Source of the DNA: Megascapheus bottae
Lineage: Eukaryota > Chordata > Mammalia > Rodentia > Geomyidae
Assembly: GCA_024803745.1 (NCBI GenBank)
Contig: JANJXV010000004.1
Location: forward strand, 56,621,358 to 56,685,357
Direction: 5' to 3'
DNA length: 64,000 nucleotides
Part shown: positions 56,280 through 64,000 of the stretch, in pieces
How positions within the stretch are numbered: position 1 is the stretch's first letter
Layout: every line of letters begins with the position of its first letter
Position numbers and translations under genes: made by a program
The notes under the pieces: generated by a model
The model's database searches: none
Seen by the model: the letters and a program-made list of their open reading frames with translations, nothing else
Told to the model about the DNA's origin: nothing

Positions 56280-56334
56280 GGAATCGAACCCGGGTCCTTG
56301 TGCATGCTAGGCAAGCACTTTAACCGCTAGGCCA
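56280..56334 (-). promoter_or_regulatory. Pol III A and B boxes of the composite
   Basis: On the minus strand, A box TGGCCTAGCGG (56334-56324) and B box GGTTCGATTCC (56290-56280) fit the tRNA-type internal promoter consensus exactly. No run of four or more T occurs on that strand between here and the A tail, so a Pol III transcript could cross the whole array. Confidence 0.8.
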
Positions 56335-56967
56335 AACTCCCGGGCCCCAGCTTTAGTTTTCTATAAATGCTTAACCAGTTCTTCCAGCACCATTTGTTGA
56401 AGAGGCTTTCTTTCTTCCATTCTATTTTTTTGGCTCCCTTATCAAAGATTAGGTAGCCATAGGTCTGTGGGTTGATTTCTGGGTCTTCAATTCTATTCCA
56501 TTGGTCTCTGGGTCTGTTTTTTGTCAGTACCAAACTGATTTGCTTACTATAGCTCTGCAATAGAGTCTAAAATTTGGTATTTATATTCTTCCAGTTCCAT
56601 TCTTTCTGCTAAGGATTGTTTTTGCTATGAGGGGTCTTTTATAATTCCATATGAATTTTTGGATTGCTTCCTCTGTTTCATTAAAAAAATTACATCGGGA
56701 TATTACTGGGTATTGCATATAGCCCTTGGCAGGATCGCCATTTTCACAATGTTAATTCTTCCAATCCAGGAGCATGGGAGGTTTTCCACTTCCTCAGTTC
56801 TGCTTTAATATCCTTTTCCAGGTTTTTAAAATTTTCATCATAAAGGTCCTTTATATTCTTAGTTAATTCATAAGTATTTAATTTTCTTTTAGGCTATTGC
56901 AAAAGGAGTTGCTTTCCTGATTTCTGCCTCACTCTTCTCGTTGTTGGCATAGAGGAAAGCCATTTTG

Positions 56968-57193
56968 TTTTGTGGGTTATGGGGCTTGTACTCTTCCTGG
57001 ATGCTGTCCCTGAGCTCTTCAGCTAAAGGCTACTGCCCTATCCCTGAGCCAAGCTCCACTTCCCATTTTCTAGAGGTTAATTGAAGATAAGAGTCTCAGG
57101 TCCTTTTGTGCCTGGGCTGGCTTTGAACCTTGATCCTCAGATCTCAGTTTCCTGAGTAGCTAGCATTACAGGTGTGAACCATTGCGCCCAGCT
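56968..57193 (-). mobile_element. B1-Geo SINE in L1
   Basis: Complete minus-strand copy ('ctgtccctgagctcttcagc', 'gtgtgaaccattgcgcccag') inserted in ORF2. 'ccattttg' upstream and 'agctttgatttt' downstream are L1 sequence. Confidence 0.93.
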
Positions 57194-57395
57194 TTGATTT
57201 TTGAGGGTTAATTTTATACCCTGCCAACCTTTGCCAAGGTTTTGAATCAGCTCAAGTAACTTGGGAGTGGAGTCTATGTGGTTCTTTAACGAATCATGTC
57301 ATCTGCAAAAAGGGAAAGTTTCACTTCCTCTTTCCCTACTTGGATTCCCTTTATGTTGGCTTCTTGCCTTATTGCTCTGGCTAGGAAATCTAATA

Positions 57396-57593
57396 CTATA
57401 TTAAAGAGGAGTGGAGAGAGTGTCCTTGTCTTGTCCCTGATTTTAGAGGAAATGGCTTTAGCTTTTCACCATTAAGTATAATGCTAGCTGTGGGTTTGTC
57501 ATACACTGCCTTTATTATACCGAGGAATGTTCCATGGATTTTTAGTTTCTCCAGAGCTTTTAGCATAAAGGGATGCTGAATCTTGTCAAACAC
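57396..57593 (-). pseudogene. L1 ORF2 reverse-transcriptase fragment
   Basis: A 65-codon open stretch with the conserved RT-region sequence [16 protein letters not shown], then [20 protein letters not shown] (the SGTRQGCPLSP motif of L1 RT, C replaced by H). The YxDD active-site segment is not in this frame. Non-functional, part of the truncated and nested L1. Confidence 0.85.
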
Positions 57594-58263
57594 TTTTTCT
57601 ACATCTCTTCAATGACCCACTGGTGATTCAACAATGTGTTGTTCAATCTCCGTGAATTACAGGGTTTTCCTTGGTGGAGATTACTGTTGACTTCCAATTT
57701 GATGCTGTTGTGATCTGAAAGAATGCAGGGAATCGTTTCAGTGCTTCTGAAATTGCACAGGTTTGCTTTATGCCCTTAAATGTGGTCTGTTTTAGAAAAC
57801 GTTCCATGCACTGCTGGATAAATGTATATTCTTAGTGTTGCTGGGTGGAATAATCTGCAGGTGTCTGTTAGGTCTACTTGGTCTATGCAATTGTTCAATT
57901 GTGAGGTTTTTCTGTTGAGTTTTTGCCTTGTTGATCTACCCAGAGGTGCAGTGGTGTGTTAAAGTCACCAACAATCACTGTGTTTGTATCTGTGTGGGTT
58001 TTTAGTGTAAGTAAGGTACGGGAGCCTGAGCTAGGGGAGTAGCGGCCACTACTCACTGTTGCCACCACTGATGTGGGCTCAGAATTGTCTTCGCAAGTGG
58101 GCTGCCTTTTTCCTGTCTGGCCAGGGTGTCTGTGCTATTTTAGCTTACTTGGCATCATTCTTTAGCTATAAACTTTCCACTAGAATGCTAAAACGGGTAT
58201 CTTGGCAAGAGCTCACATAGTAACCCTTAACCTCCACCATCTTCCCAGAAGCCTCCTGCCTCA

Positions 58264-58402
58264 AGCCAGATGCTGTGGCTTATACCATCTACTTCAGAGA
58301 CTGAGATAAGAGGACTCAAGTTCAGCTCAGACAAAAAGAAGGAAAGAAAAAAAGAAAGAAAGAAAGAAAGAAAAAAAGAAAGAAAGAAAGAAAGAAAGAA
58401 AA
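58264..58402 (+). mobile_element. B1-like head fragment and (GAAA)n
   Basis: 'gatgctgtggcttataccat', then 'ctcaagttcagctcagac', then an aaagaaagaaag tract at about 58342-58402. A further B1-like scrap ('cacatctataatcccagcta') lies at about 58446. Confidence 0.7.
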
Positions 58403-58489
58403 AGTTAATAAGACCCTACCAGAAACAAGCTAAACATGTTTGTTCACATCTATAATCCCAGCTATGTGAGAGACAAGAGACAGGAGCCC

Positions 58490-58990
58490 AGAGAGAAATT
58501 ACTATGTTTTCACTCAAATGTGGAAGTTAAATCTAATACACTAGGATGTGATAAATGACTCTAGGCATTCATATATTGTGAGACCAAAGGAGGACACTAA
58601 GAGCAGAAACACAAAGGCACAATGCCTATGTACCTCTGATCATATGAGATAATATTTATTGAATGAACTTCAGGAAATAGAAGCAAGAGGTTTTTTCTTT
58701 GTTGCTTTTGTTTTCTTTTTGTTGATTTGTTCCTTTATCTGCCTGTGGAAGAGTAAGTGGGATGGGGCACAGAAATGAAGAAAAAATGTAAACAAATCCA
58801 CCAGTAGTACTCTACAGACACTATGTGGAAAATGAACTAGACAACTTAAGGGTGGGGACAGCAGGGAAAACTGAGGAAGATGAGGAAGGGGTGACATTCT
58901 CCCAAAAGAAATGTACTTTTCACCTGACTTATATAACTCTAACCACTCTATACATCACCTTAATAGTAATAATAAACAAATACAAATTTT
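58490..58990 (+). mobile_element. older L1 3' UTR
   Basis: 'tttcactcaaatgtggaagt', 'gaatgaacttcaggaaatag', then the end 'gaaatgtacttttcacctga' and 'caccttaatagtaataataa'. Same older family as 8-11 kb. Confidence 0.82.
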
Positions 58991-59002
58991 AAAAATACAC
59001 AA

Positions 59003-59197
59003 ATTTGGACCAGGAGCATGGCCTAGTAGTTGTATGCTCACCTAGCATGCATGAAACCATGGGTTCAATTCCCCAGAACCACATGCACAGAAAAAGCTAG
59101 AAGTGGAGCTGTGGCTCAAGTGGCAGAGTGCTAGCCTTGAGCAAAAGTTTCTAAGGACAATGCCAAGCCCTGAATTCAAGCCCCAGGAATGGCAAAA

Positions 59198-59230
<33 letters not shown>

Positions 59231-59231
59231 A
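59003..59231 (+). mobile_element. IDL-Geo SINE with (GA)n tail
   Basis: Complete dimer to about 59200 (gcatggcctagtagttgtat, B box ggttcaattcc), then an A run and a gagagagaga tract. Confidence 0.93.
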
Positions 59232-59236
59232 ATTTT

Positions 59237-59478
59237 AACTGAGCATTGGTGGCTCATGCTTATAATCCTAACTACTGAGGAGGCTGAGAGCTGAGAATGA
59301 TAGTTCAAAGCCAGTATGGGCAGGAAAGTCCATAAGACTCTTACCTCCAATGAACCACCAGAAAACTAGAAGTGGCACTGTGGCTCAAAGTGGCATAGTG
59401 CTAGCCTTGAGTAAAGAGAGCTCAGGGACAGAGCCCAGGCCCAGAGTTCAAGCCCCACAGCTGACAAATAAACAAATA
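59237..59478 (+). mobile_element. B1-Geo SINE
   Basis: Head gcattggtggctcatgctta, Geo half gtggctcaaagtggcatagt, (AAAC/AAAT)n tail. Confidence 0.93.
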
Positions 59479-59509
59479 CATTTATTTATTTATTTCAAAG
59501 ACCTTTTTT

Positions 59510-59713
59510 ATTATTTTTTGCCAGTCCTGGGCCTTGAAATCAGGGCCTGAGCACTGTCCTTGGGCTTTCTCAAGGCTAGAGCTCTACCACTTGAGCCACA
59601 GCACCATTTCTGGCTTTTTCTATGAATATGTGGTACCAAGGAATTGAACCCAGATCTTCATGCATACTAGGTACTAGGCAAGCACTCTACCACTAGGCCA
59701 AATTCCCAGCCCC
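59510..59713 (-). mobile_element. IDL-Geo SINE
   Basis: Minus-strand dimer with a short duplication (tactaggtactaggc) in the ID half. Confidence 0.93.
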
Positions 59714-59740
59714 TTCAAGGACCTTTTAAAAAAGAAAAAA

Positions 59741-59933
59741 GTAGTCAGGCGTAGTGGCTCATGCCTGTAATCCTAGCTAATCAGGAGGCTGAGATCTGAA
59801 GATCAAGGTTCAAAGCCAGCCTGGGCACTAAAATCAGAAGTGGTACTGTGGCTCCAGAGGTAGGGTGGTAGCCATGAGCTGGAGAGCTCAGGGATAGCTC
59901 CCAAGCCCAGAGTCTAAGCCCCACGACCAACAA
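59741..59933 (+). mobile_element. B1-Geo SINE, middle deleted
   Basis: Head aggcgtagtggctcatgcct joined to 'aatcagaagtggtactgtgg' with the intervening 'cttatctccaattaacc' segment missing. Confidence 0.9.
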
Positions 59934-60094
59934 TTTTTTTAAAAAAAAATGAACAAAGTTAACAAGACCCTCTTGTAAACAAGCCAAGCATGATCACTCC
60001 CAACTATAATCCTAAGTATGTGACAGGAAGAGGTAGGTGTATCAGTGTCTAATCATAATACAAAAACTCAATTGAAAAATAACTGAAGCAAAAG

Positions 60095-60170
60095 GGCTAA
60101 GGGTAGGAGTCCCACGATAGAATGCTTTAGGCAAGCATGACATCCCTACTTCAAACCAAATACTGAAAAA
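60095..60170 (+). mobile_element. ID-like remnant
   Basis: 'gtcccacgatagaatgcttt', 'aggcaagcatgacatcccta' and 'cttcaaaccaaatac' form a decayed ID-type head, preceded by a B1-like scrap at about 59985. Confidence 0.5.
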
Positions 60171-60765
60171 AAAATTCAAAAAGAAGTCCTGGTTTGTAGT
60201 TCACTATAAATAGCCAAGTCCAGAATGCACAGCAAATCTCCAAAGTCCCTCTGAAGTATAACTGCAAGATGTCAATCTTCTCCCGACTGGGCTAGCACTC
60301 TATTTGGGGTTGAATGGAACACTGCTGTTCCCTAGAGATGACACTGATGTTTTTGCACCATTTCTTGGATCCCACAGTGTGAACACAGAGGAGGGCCAGC
60401 ACTTTTTCCTGGAATATGCAAGCCAAGGTTTGCTCTCTTCATTTTTGCTTATACCACAACAGGATATGAGCAATACTGCTAAGATTCTCCTGACCTCTCT
60501 ATCATCCTCCTAATTCACTTTTTTTGTGGGGTTTTGAACATACTCTCCATAGTTGACTATCATTATAGTCCTCTTCTTTTCCCACCAAGGAGAATTCTGT
60601 CCTTGTGTAAACCAATTTAAGAAATGTAAAACAATTCTAGACTAAAGAGTATCTCATAACTCCACTCACCAGAATCTATATGAACTCCAGATAACATTGC
60701 ATGCTACATTCTGATTTCTAATTTCTGCAGCCATTGTAATAACAGAGCTATGGATACTAAATGTT
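60171..60765. other. unassigned, probably unique sequence
   Basis: No recognised repeat. A 69-codon frame at 60304-60513 has no recognisable domain and is not supported as a gene. Confidence 0.45.
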
Positions 60766-60775
60766 GACATGTTTT

Positions 60776-60978
60776 GGGGGCCGGGAGTTTGGTCTAGTGG
60801 TAGAGTGCTTGCCTAGCATGCACAAAGACCTGGGTTTGGTTCCATGGTACCACACACGTAGAAAAATGCCAGAAGTGGTGCTGAGGCTCAGGTGGTAGTA
60901 GAGCTCTAGCCTTGAGAAAGTCCAAGGACAGTGCTCAGGCCATGAGCTCAAGCCCAGGACTGGCAAAAAAAAAAAAAA
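60776..60978 (+). mobile_element. IDL-Geo SINE
   Basis: Complete dimer, flanked by a perfect 10-bp target duplication gacatgtttt (60766-60775 and 60979-60988). Confidence 0.95.
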
Positions 60979-60988
60979 GACATGTTTT

Positions 60989-61333
60989 AAGAAATGATTT
61001 GTTTAGATAAGGTAGATTTCTTTAGTAGGATACTATCTCTAACATTTTTTTCCATGAATATGAACTTTCTTCCCCTTATAATCTACAAAATTATGGTAAT
61101 TATCTCATGTATTTGTTATACATTTGTTATGTGCACAAATTAATTAGAAAAATGATCGATGTCAAGTAAGTGTTACATAAATGCTACGTGAACTTAGTTA
61201 TAAAAAGAATGGGAGGAAGGAAAGAAAGTAAAAACAAAGGAGGAAGGAAAGAAAAGAAATTCCAAAAAAAAAGTATAGCTTTTATGAGACATGCTTAGGA
61301 AATATTTTTTGCTTAGAATATAATAAAATTCCT
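60989..61333. other. unassigned AT-rich stretch
   Basis: No supported feature. A purine-rich patch lies at about 61208-61262. Confidence 0.45.
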
Positions 61334-61558
61334 TGCTGGGTGAGGCAGCTCACATCTGTAATCCTAGCTACTCAGGAGGCTGAGATCTGAAGATAAAGGT
61401 TCAAAGCCAGCCTGGGCACAAAAGGACCTGAGACTCTTATCTCCAATTAACCTCTAGAAAATGGGAAGTGGGGCTTGACTCAAGAGCTAAAGAACTCAGA
61501 GACAGCACCCAGGCCAAGCTCAAACCCCGTGACCCACAAAATAAATAAATAAATAAAT
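61334..61558 (+). mobile_element. B1-Geo SINE
   Basis: Head ggtgaggcagctcacatctg, Geo half shortened after 'cttgactcaagagctaaaga', (AATA)n tail. Confidence 0.9.
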
Positions 61559-61753
61559 TTTCTTTTTGTTTCAGAACAAGCAGAAATTTTAATTACACCA
61601 AATTTCTCTCTTTGTGTATTTCTTGTAGAAAAAGTCTGATAAGATTCATGTAAACAAATTGATCTATAAATGTATTCCGTGGATAAGATTGTTAAGGAAA
61701 ATGTGGCAAAATATTGACAAATTTTGAGTCCATGTTGCAGTGAATGAGTGTTG

Positions 61754-61966
61754 TTTTTTGTTTTTTTTTTTTTTTTTTTTGCCAGTCCTGGGCTTGAGCT
61801 CAGGGCCTGAGCACTGTCCTGGGACTTTCTCAAGGCTAGAGCTCTACCACTTGAGCCTCAGCACCACTTCCGGCTTTTTTCTATGTATGTGGTACCGAGG
61901 AATCGAACCTGGGTCTTCATGCATGCTAGGCAAGCACTTTAACCACTAGGCCAAACTCCCGGCCCT
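61754..61966 (-). mobile_element. IDL-Geo SINE, youngest-looking copy
   Basis: Minus-strand copy with a T tail of about 20 nt, CpGs kept at 'cacttccggc', 'accgaggaatcgaacc' and 'ctcccggccc', and the 'aagcactttaaccactagg' head variant that the composite at 55.8 kb also derives from. Confidence 0.95.
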
Positions 61967-62324
61967 ACTTTAACTTTTTAATGAAATTTTCCATAATAAA
62001 CAGTGAGAGAAGTCACAAATTAAGCTATTAAGGTCACTGAAAATTCAGGCTAATAGTCATAGTTTCTATATCAATAGTAATGTAAACTGACTGGTAACTT
62101 GTATTACATTGACCCTTAGGTATCATAAAATCCTCAATATTCTTGAATTATCAACTGAGTTAGTATATTCAAATTCATTAAATTCATTAAATATTATTAT
62201 GGTTATATATTAAATTTAATATTTGAATAAGTCAATGTAATAATATTTAAATATTTAAAATAAAAAATGTATGAATAAGATTTTGTAGCACTACTGAGAG
62301 AGCAGAATGAAGAAATAATGCTAT
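61967..62324. other. unassigned AT-rich stretch
   Basis: Very AT-rich (repeated atattaaat words at 62.16-62.27 kb). No supported feature. Confidence 0.45.
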
Positions 62325-62376
62325 ACCTATACAGTATAATATTCTGCATTCACTGAATAAGAATGAAGCCTTTTAG

Positions 62377-62616
62377 CTGGGCACTAGTAGCTCACTCTTG
62401 TAATCCTAGCTACTCAGGAGGATGAGACCTGAGGATCTAGGCTCAAAGCCTGCCAGAGCATGAAAGTTCATGAAACTCATCTCCAGTTAACCACCAGAAA
62501 ACCAGAAAAGGTGTTGTGGCTCAAGTGGTAGAGCACTAGCCTTGAGCTGAAGAGCTCAGAGACAGCACCCAGGCCCAGAGTTCAAGACCACAACTGAACA
62601 AAAAAAAAAAAAAAAG
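62377..62616 (+). mobile_element. B1-Geo SINE (first of a tandem pair)
   Basis: Head gggcactagtagctcactct, complete Geo half, A tail running straight into the next copy. Confidence 0.93.
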
Positions 62617-62870
62617 CTGGGTATAGTGGCTCACGCCTGTTATTCTAGCTACTCTGGAGGCTGAGATCTAGGGTTCGGGGTTCAAAGCCAGCCTGGGCAC
62701 TAAAAAGTCCATGAGACTCTTATCTCCAATTAATCACCAGAAAACTGGAAATGGTTCTATGGCTTAAGGTGGGGGAGGGGGTAGCCTTCAGTTGAACTGC
62801 TCAGTGATTAATGCCCAGGCCAGAGTACAAGTCCCATGACCAACATACACACACACACACACACACACAA
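62617..62870 (+). mobile_element. B1-Geo SINE (second of a tandem pair)
   Basis: Head gggtatagtggctcacgcct, Geo half with a G-rich interruption (ggtgggggagggggtagcct), (CA)n tail at about 62846-62868. Probably inserted into the A tail of the first. Confidence 0.93.
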
Positions 62871-62976
62871 AATGAAGGCTTTTATGTGCTGATATGGCAA
62901 AATTGTCAATATATGTTAATATGTGAAAACAATCAAAGAGCAAGGACAGAATGAAAGTGTTCAAGCAGCTTAAGGA

Positions 62977-63210
62977 AAGCCAGGTGTTGGGGGCTCATGC
63001 CCATAATCTTAGCTATTCAGGAGGCTGAGATCTGAGGATTATGGTTCAAAGCCAGCCTTGGCATGAAAGTCCATGAGACTTTCTTTTATTTCCAATTAAC
63101 CACCAGATAACCAAAAATGACACTGTGGCTCAAAGTGGTAGAGTGTTACCCTTGAGCTGAAGTGGGTCAGGGACAGCACCCAGGCCCAGATCCAAGCCCC
63201 TCAACAACCC
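62977..63210 (+). mobile_element. B1-Geo SINE
   Basis: Head aggtgttgggggctcatgcc, Geo half ending in 'ggcccagatccaagcccctc', C-rich and A-rich end. Confidence 0.92.
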
Positions 63211-63245
63211 CCCCCCAAAATACTGTTCATAAAATACTGTCATTT

Positions 63246-63365
63246 TTGATGGTTGCAACAGGAAGACCCTATTTGCTGCTGGTGGTATGAGGTGGCTGCC
63301 ATCGGGTGATGTACTGTATATAAGCGACCACATTTTTTAATAAAGTTAGATCTGCACCTTGAAAA
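63246..63365 (+). pseudogene. retrocopy of an mRNA 3' end, unidentified
   Basis: A 120-bp insertion flanked by a perfect 15-bp target duplication aaaatactgtcattt (63231-63245 and 63366-63380). Near its end it has AATAAA (63339-63344), 16 nt before the start of an A run. The upstream part ('ctgctggtggtatgaggtgg') probably derives from the last exon of a host mRNA that I cannot name. It is too short to encode anything. Confidence 0.85.
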
Positions 63366-63384
63366 AAAATACTGTCATTTGTAT

Positions 63385-63550
63385 AATAACCTATGTAACT
63401 TGTGGAAAGAGATGGAAGGAGGATACTGAAGAAAAACAAAAGAAGGGGGTAATGTACAAAAAAAGAAATATACTCATTACCTGACTTATGGAATGGTAAA
63501 CCCTCTGTTCAACACCTTAGTAATAACAATAAAATTATATTTAAGAAAAA
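63385..63550 (+). mobile_element. older L1 3' UTR end
   Basis: 'gaaatatactcattacctga', 'cttatggaatggtaaaccct' and 'caccttagtaataacaataa' match the older L1 3' end seen at 11.1 and 58.9 kb. Confidence 0.8.
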
Positions 63551-63563
63551 GAAAAAAGAAAGT

Positions 63564-63799
63564 CAGTCGAGGTGGCTCAAACCTGTAATCCTAGCTACTC
63601 GGAAGGCTGAGATCTGAGGATCATAGTTCAAAGCCAGCCCAAGCACTAAAGTCCATGAGACTCTTATCTCCAGTTAATCACTAGAAAACTGGAAGTGGCG
63701 CTGTGGCTCGGGGGGTAAGGGGGATGGCCTTGAGCTGAACTGTGTAGGGACAACACCCAGGCCAAGTTCAATCCCACAACTGACCAAAAAAAAAAAAAA
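63564..63799 (+). mobile_element. B1-Geo SINE
   Basis: Head gtcgaggtggctcaaacctg, Geo half gcgctgtggctcggggggta, A tail. The 200 bp after it hold nothing recognised. Confidence 0.92.
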
Positions 63800-64000
63800 G
63801 AACCTTGCTATCTGTAAACACAGATACAGAAACAATAGCTATGGACTTCAAGGTCTTTGTCATTCACAAAAAACCCCATGAATGCTCAGGATACACAGAA
63901 TTTAAAACTGTACTATAATTCAATTCAATTCAATATTGTGGTTCATTTTTCCCATAATACCAATTTCCAATAGAGATATGCTATCTTTCAATAAAACTAA

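Larger units (their letters stand above)
55780..56346 (-). mobile_element. SINE-VNTR-poly(A) composite retroelement
   Basis: Read on the minus strand: an ID-like head (56346 to about 56272) with intact A and B boxes; a linker holding the start of the Geo half (aagccggaagtg) duplicated as 31-bp units; a GC-rich array of 15-bp units (about 55839-56144); a short GA-rich segment; then a 37-nt A tail (T run 55779-55815). Target duplication ccagctttagttttct at 55764-55779 and 56347-56362 frames it. The Geo right half is absent, replaced by the array. Long frames through it are open only because the unit is 15 bp. No match to a named family is known to me. Confidence 0.88.
53955..58258 (-). mobile_element. 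L1 reaching its 5' end, internally deleted
   Basis: Minus-strand L1: 3' UTR (53955-54.45 kb), ORF2 C-terminal part (54.66-55.23, 55.43-55.76, 56.36-56.97 kb), reverse-transcriptase region (57.2-57.6 kb), endonuclease C-terminal region (57.6-57.95 kb), then about 58.0-58.26 kb of 5' UTR starting GGAGGCTTCTGGGAAGATGG. Near 57.6 kb the EN region joins directly to the RT region, and ORF1 is missing. Four later insertions sit inside it. Confidence 0.88.
62325..62960 (+). mobile_element. old L1 fragment split by two SINEs
   Basis: 'tatacagtataatattctgc', 'gaataagaatgaag', then after the SINEs 'aatgaaggcttttatgtgct' and 'gatatggcaaaattgtcaat' resemble the end of an old L1 ORF2. The word aatgaag(c/g)ctttta at 62362 and about 62871 is the target duplication. 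Confidence 0.55.

Noticed and set aside
55688..56323. 211-codon plus-strand frame with RPRSL pentapeptide repeats, and minus-strand GASGA-type frames (55770-56248)
   Set aside because: The repeat unit is 15 bp, so all frames without a stop in the unit stay open. The sequence is a VNTR inside a retroelement, flanked by L1, and there is no start context or homology.

Overview
This window is intergenic or intronic mammalian DNA, almost certainly from a rodent. No host protein-coding gene, rRNA or functional tRNA could be supported on either strand. Nearly every longer open frame lies inside a retroelement or simple repeat. The lineage clue is a very abundant dimeric SINE: a tRNA-Ala/ID-like left half (A box like TGGCCTAGTGG, B box GGTTCGATTCC) joined to a right half ending in GAGTTCAAGCCCCAGGACTGG plus an A tail. 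This matches the IDL-Geo SINE described from Geomyoidea (kangaroo rats, pocket mice, pocket gophers), so a heteromyid or geomyid source is inferred. A second SINE, called B1-Geo here, has a 7SL/B1-like head (GGTGGCTCATGCCTGTAATCC) on a closely related right half.

Layout. 1-11 kb: L1 3' ends, an L1 with a tail-only insertion, a twin-primed L1, an MLT1 LTR, and an L1 (8.07-11.13 kb) broken by four SINEs. 11-26 kb: unique AT-rich sequence with scattered SINEs, simple repeats, an older L1 (18.3-19.4 kb), an unidentified processed retrocopy (17.19-17.51 kb) and stacked L1s (23.2-24.7 kb). 26-40 kb: dense SINEs, two MLT1 LTRs, L1 fragments. 40-47 kb: a twin-primed L1, an L1 5' region with ~180-bp degenerate monomers, an LTR, and an L1 holding two younger L1s, each with target-site duplications. 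47-53 kb: SINEs, a candidate LTR and a GC-rich unassigned block (49.6-50.7 kb). 53.9-58.3 kb: a minus-strand L1 that reaches its 5' end and hosts several later insertions. 58-64 kb: SINE-rich, with a 120-bp retrocopy of an mRNA 3' end.

The most interesting object is at 55,764-56,362: a target-site-duplicated minus-strand insertion made of an ID-type SINE head with intact Pol III A and B boxes, a 31-bp duplicated linker, a CpG-dense array of 15-bp units with a 45-bp higher-order period, and a 37-nt poly(A) tail. It is a SINE-VNTR-poly(A) composite, analogous in architecture to primate SVA but apparently of independent origin, and it looks recent.

The parts act together as a retrotransposition landscape: L1 machinery (EN-like target sites, A tails, target-site duplications, twin priming) evidently mobilised L1, both SINE families, the composite and mRNA retrocopies. 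Coordinates of repeat edges are by eye and usually good to a few bases, less for old copies.
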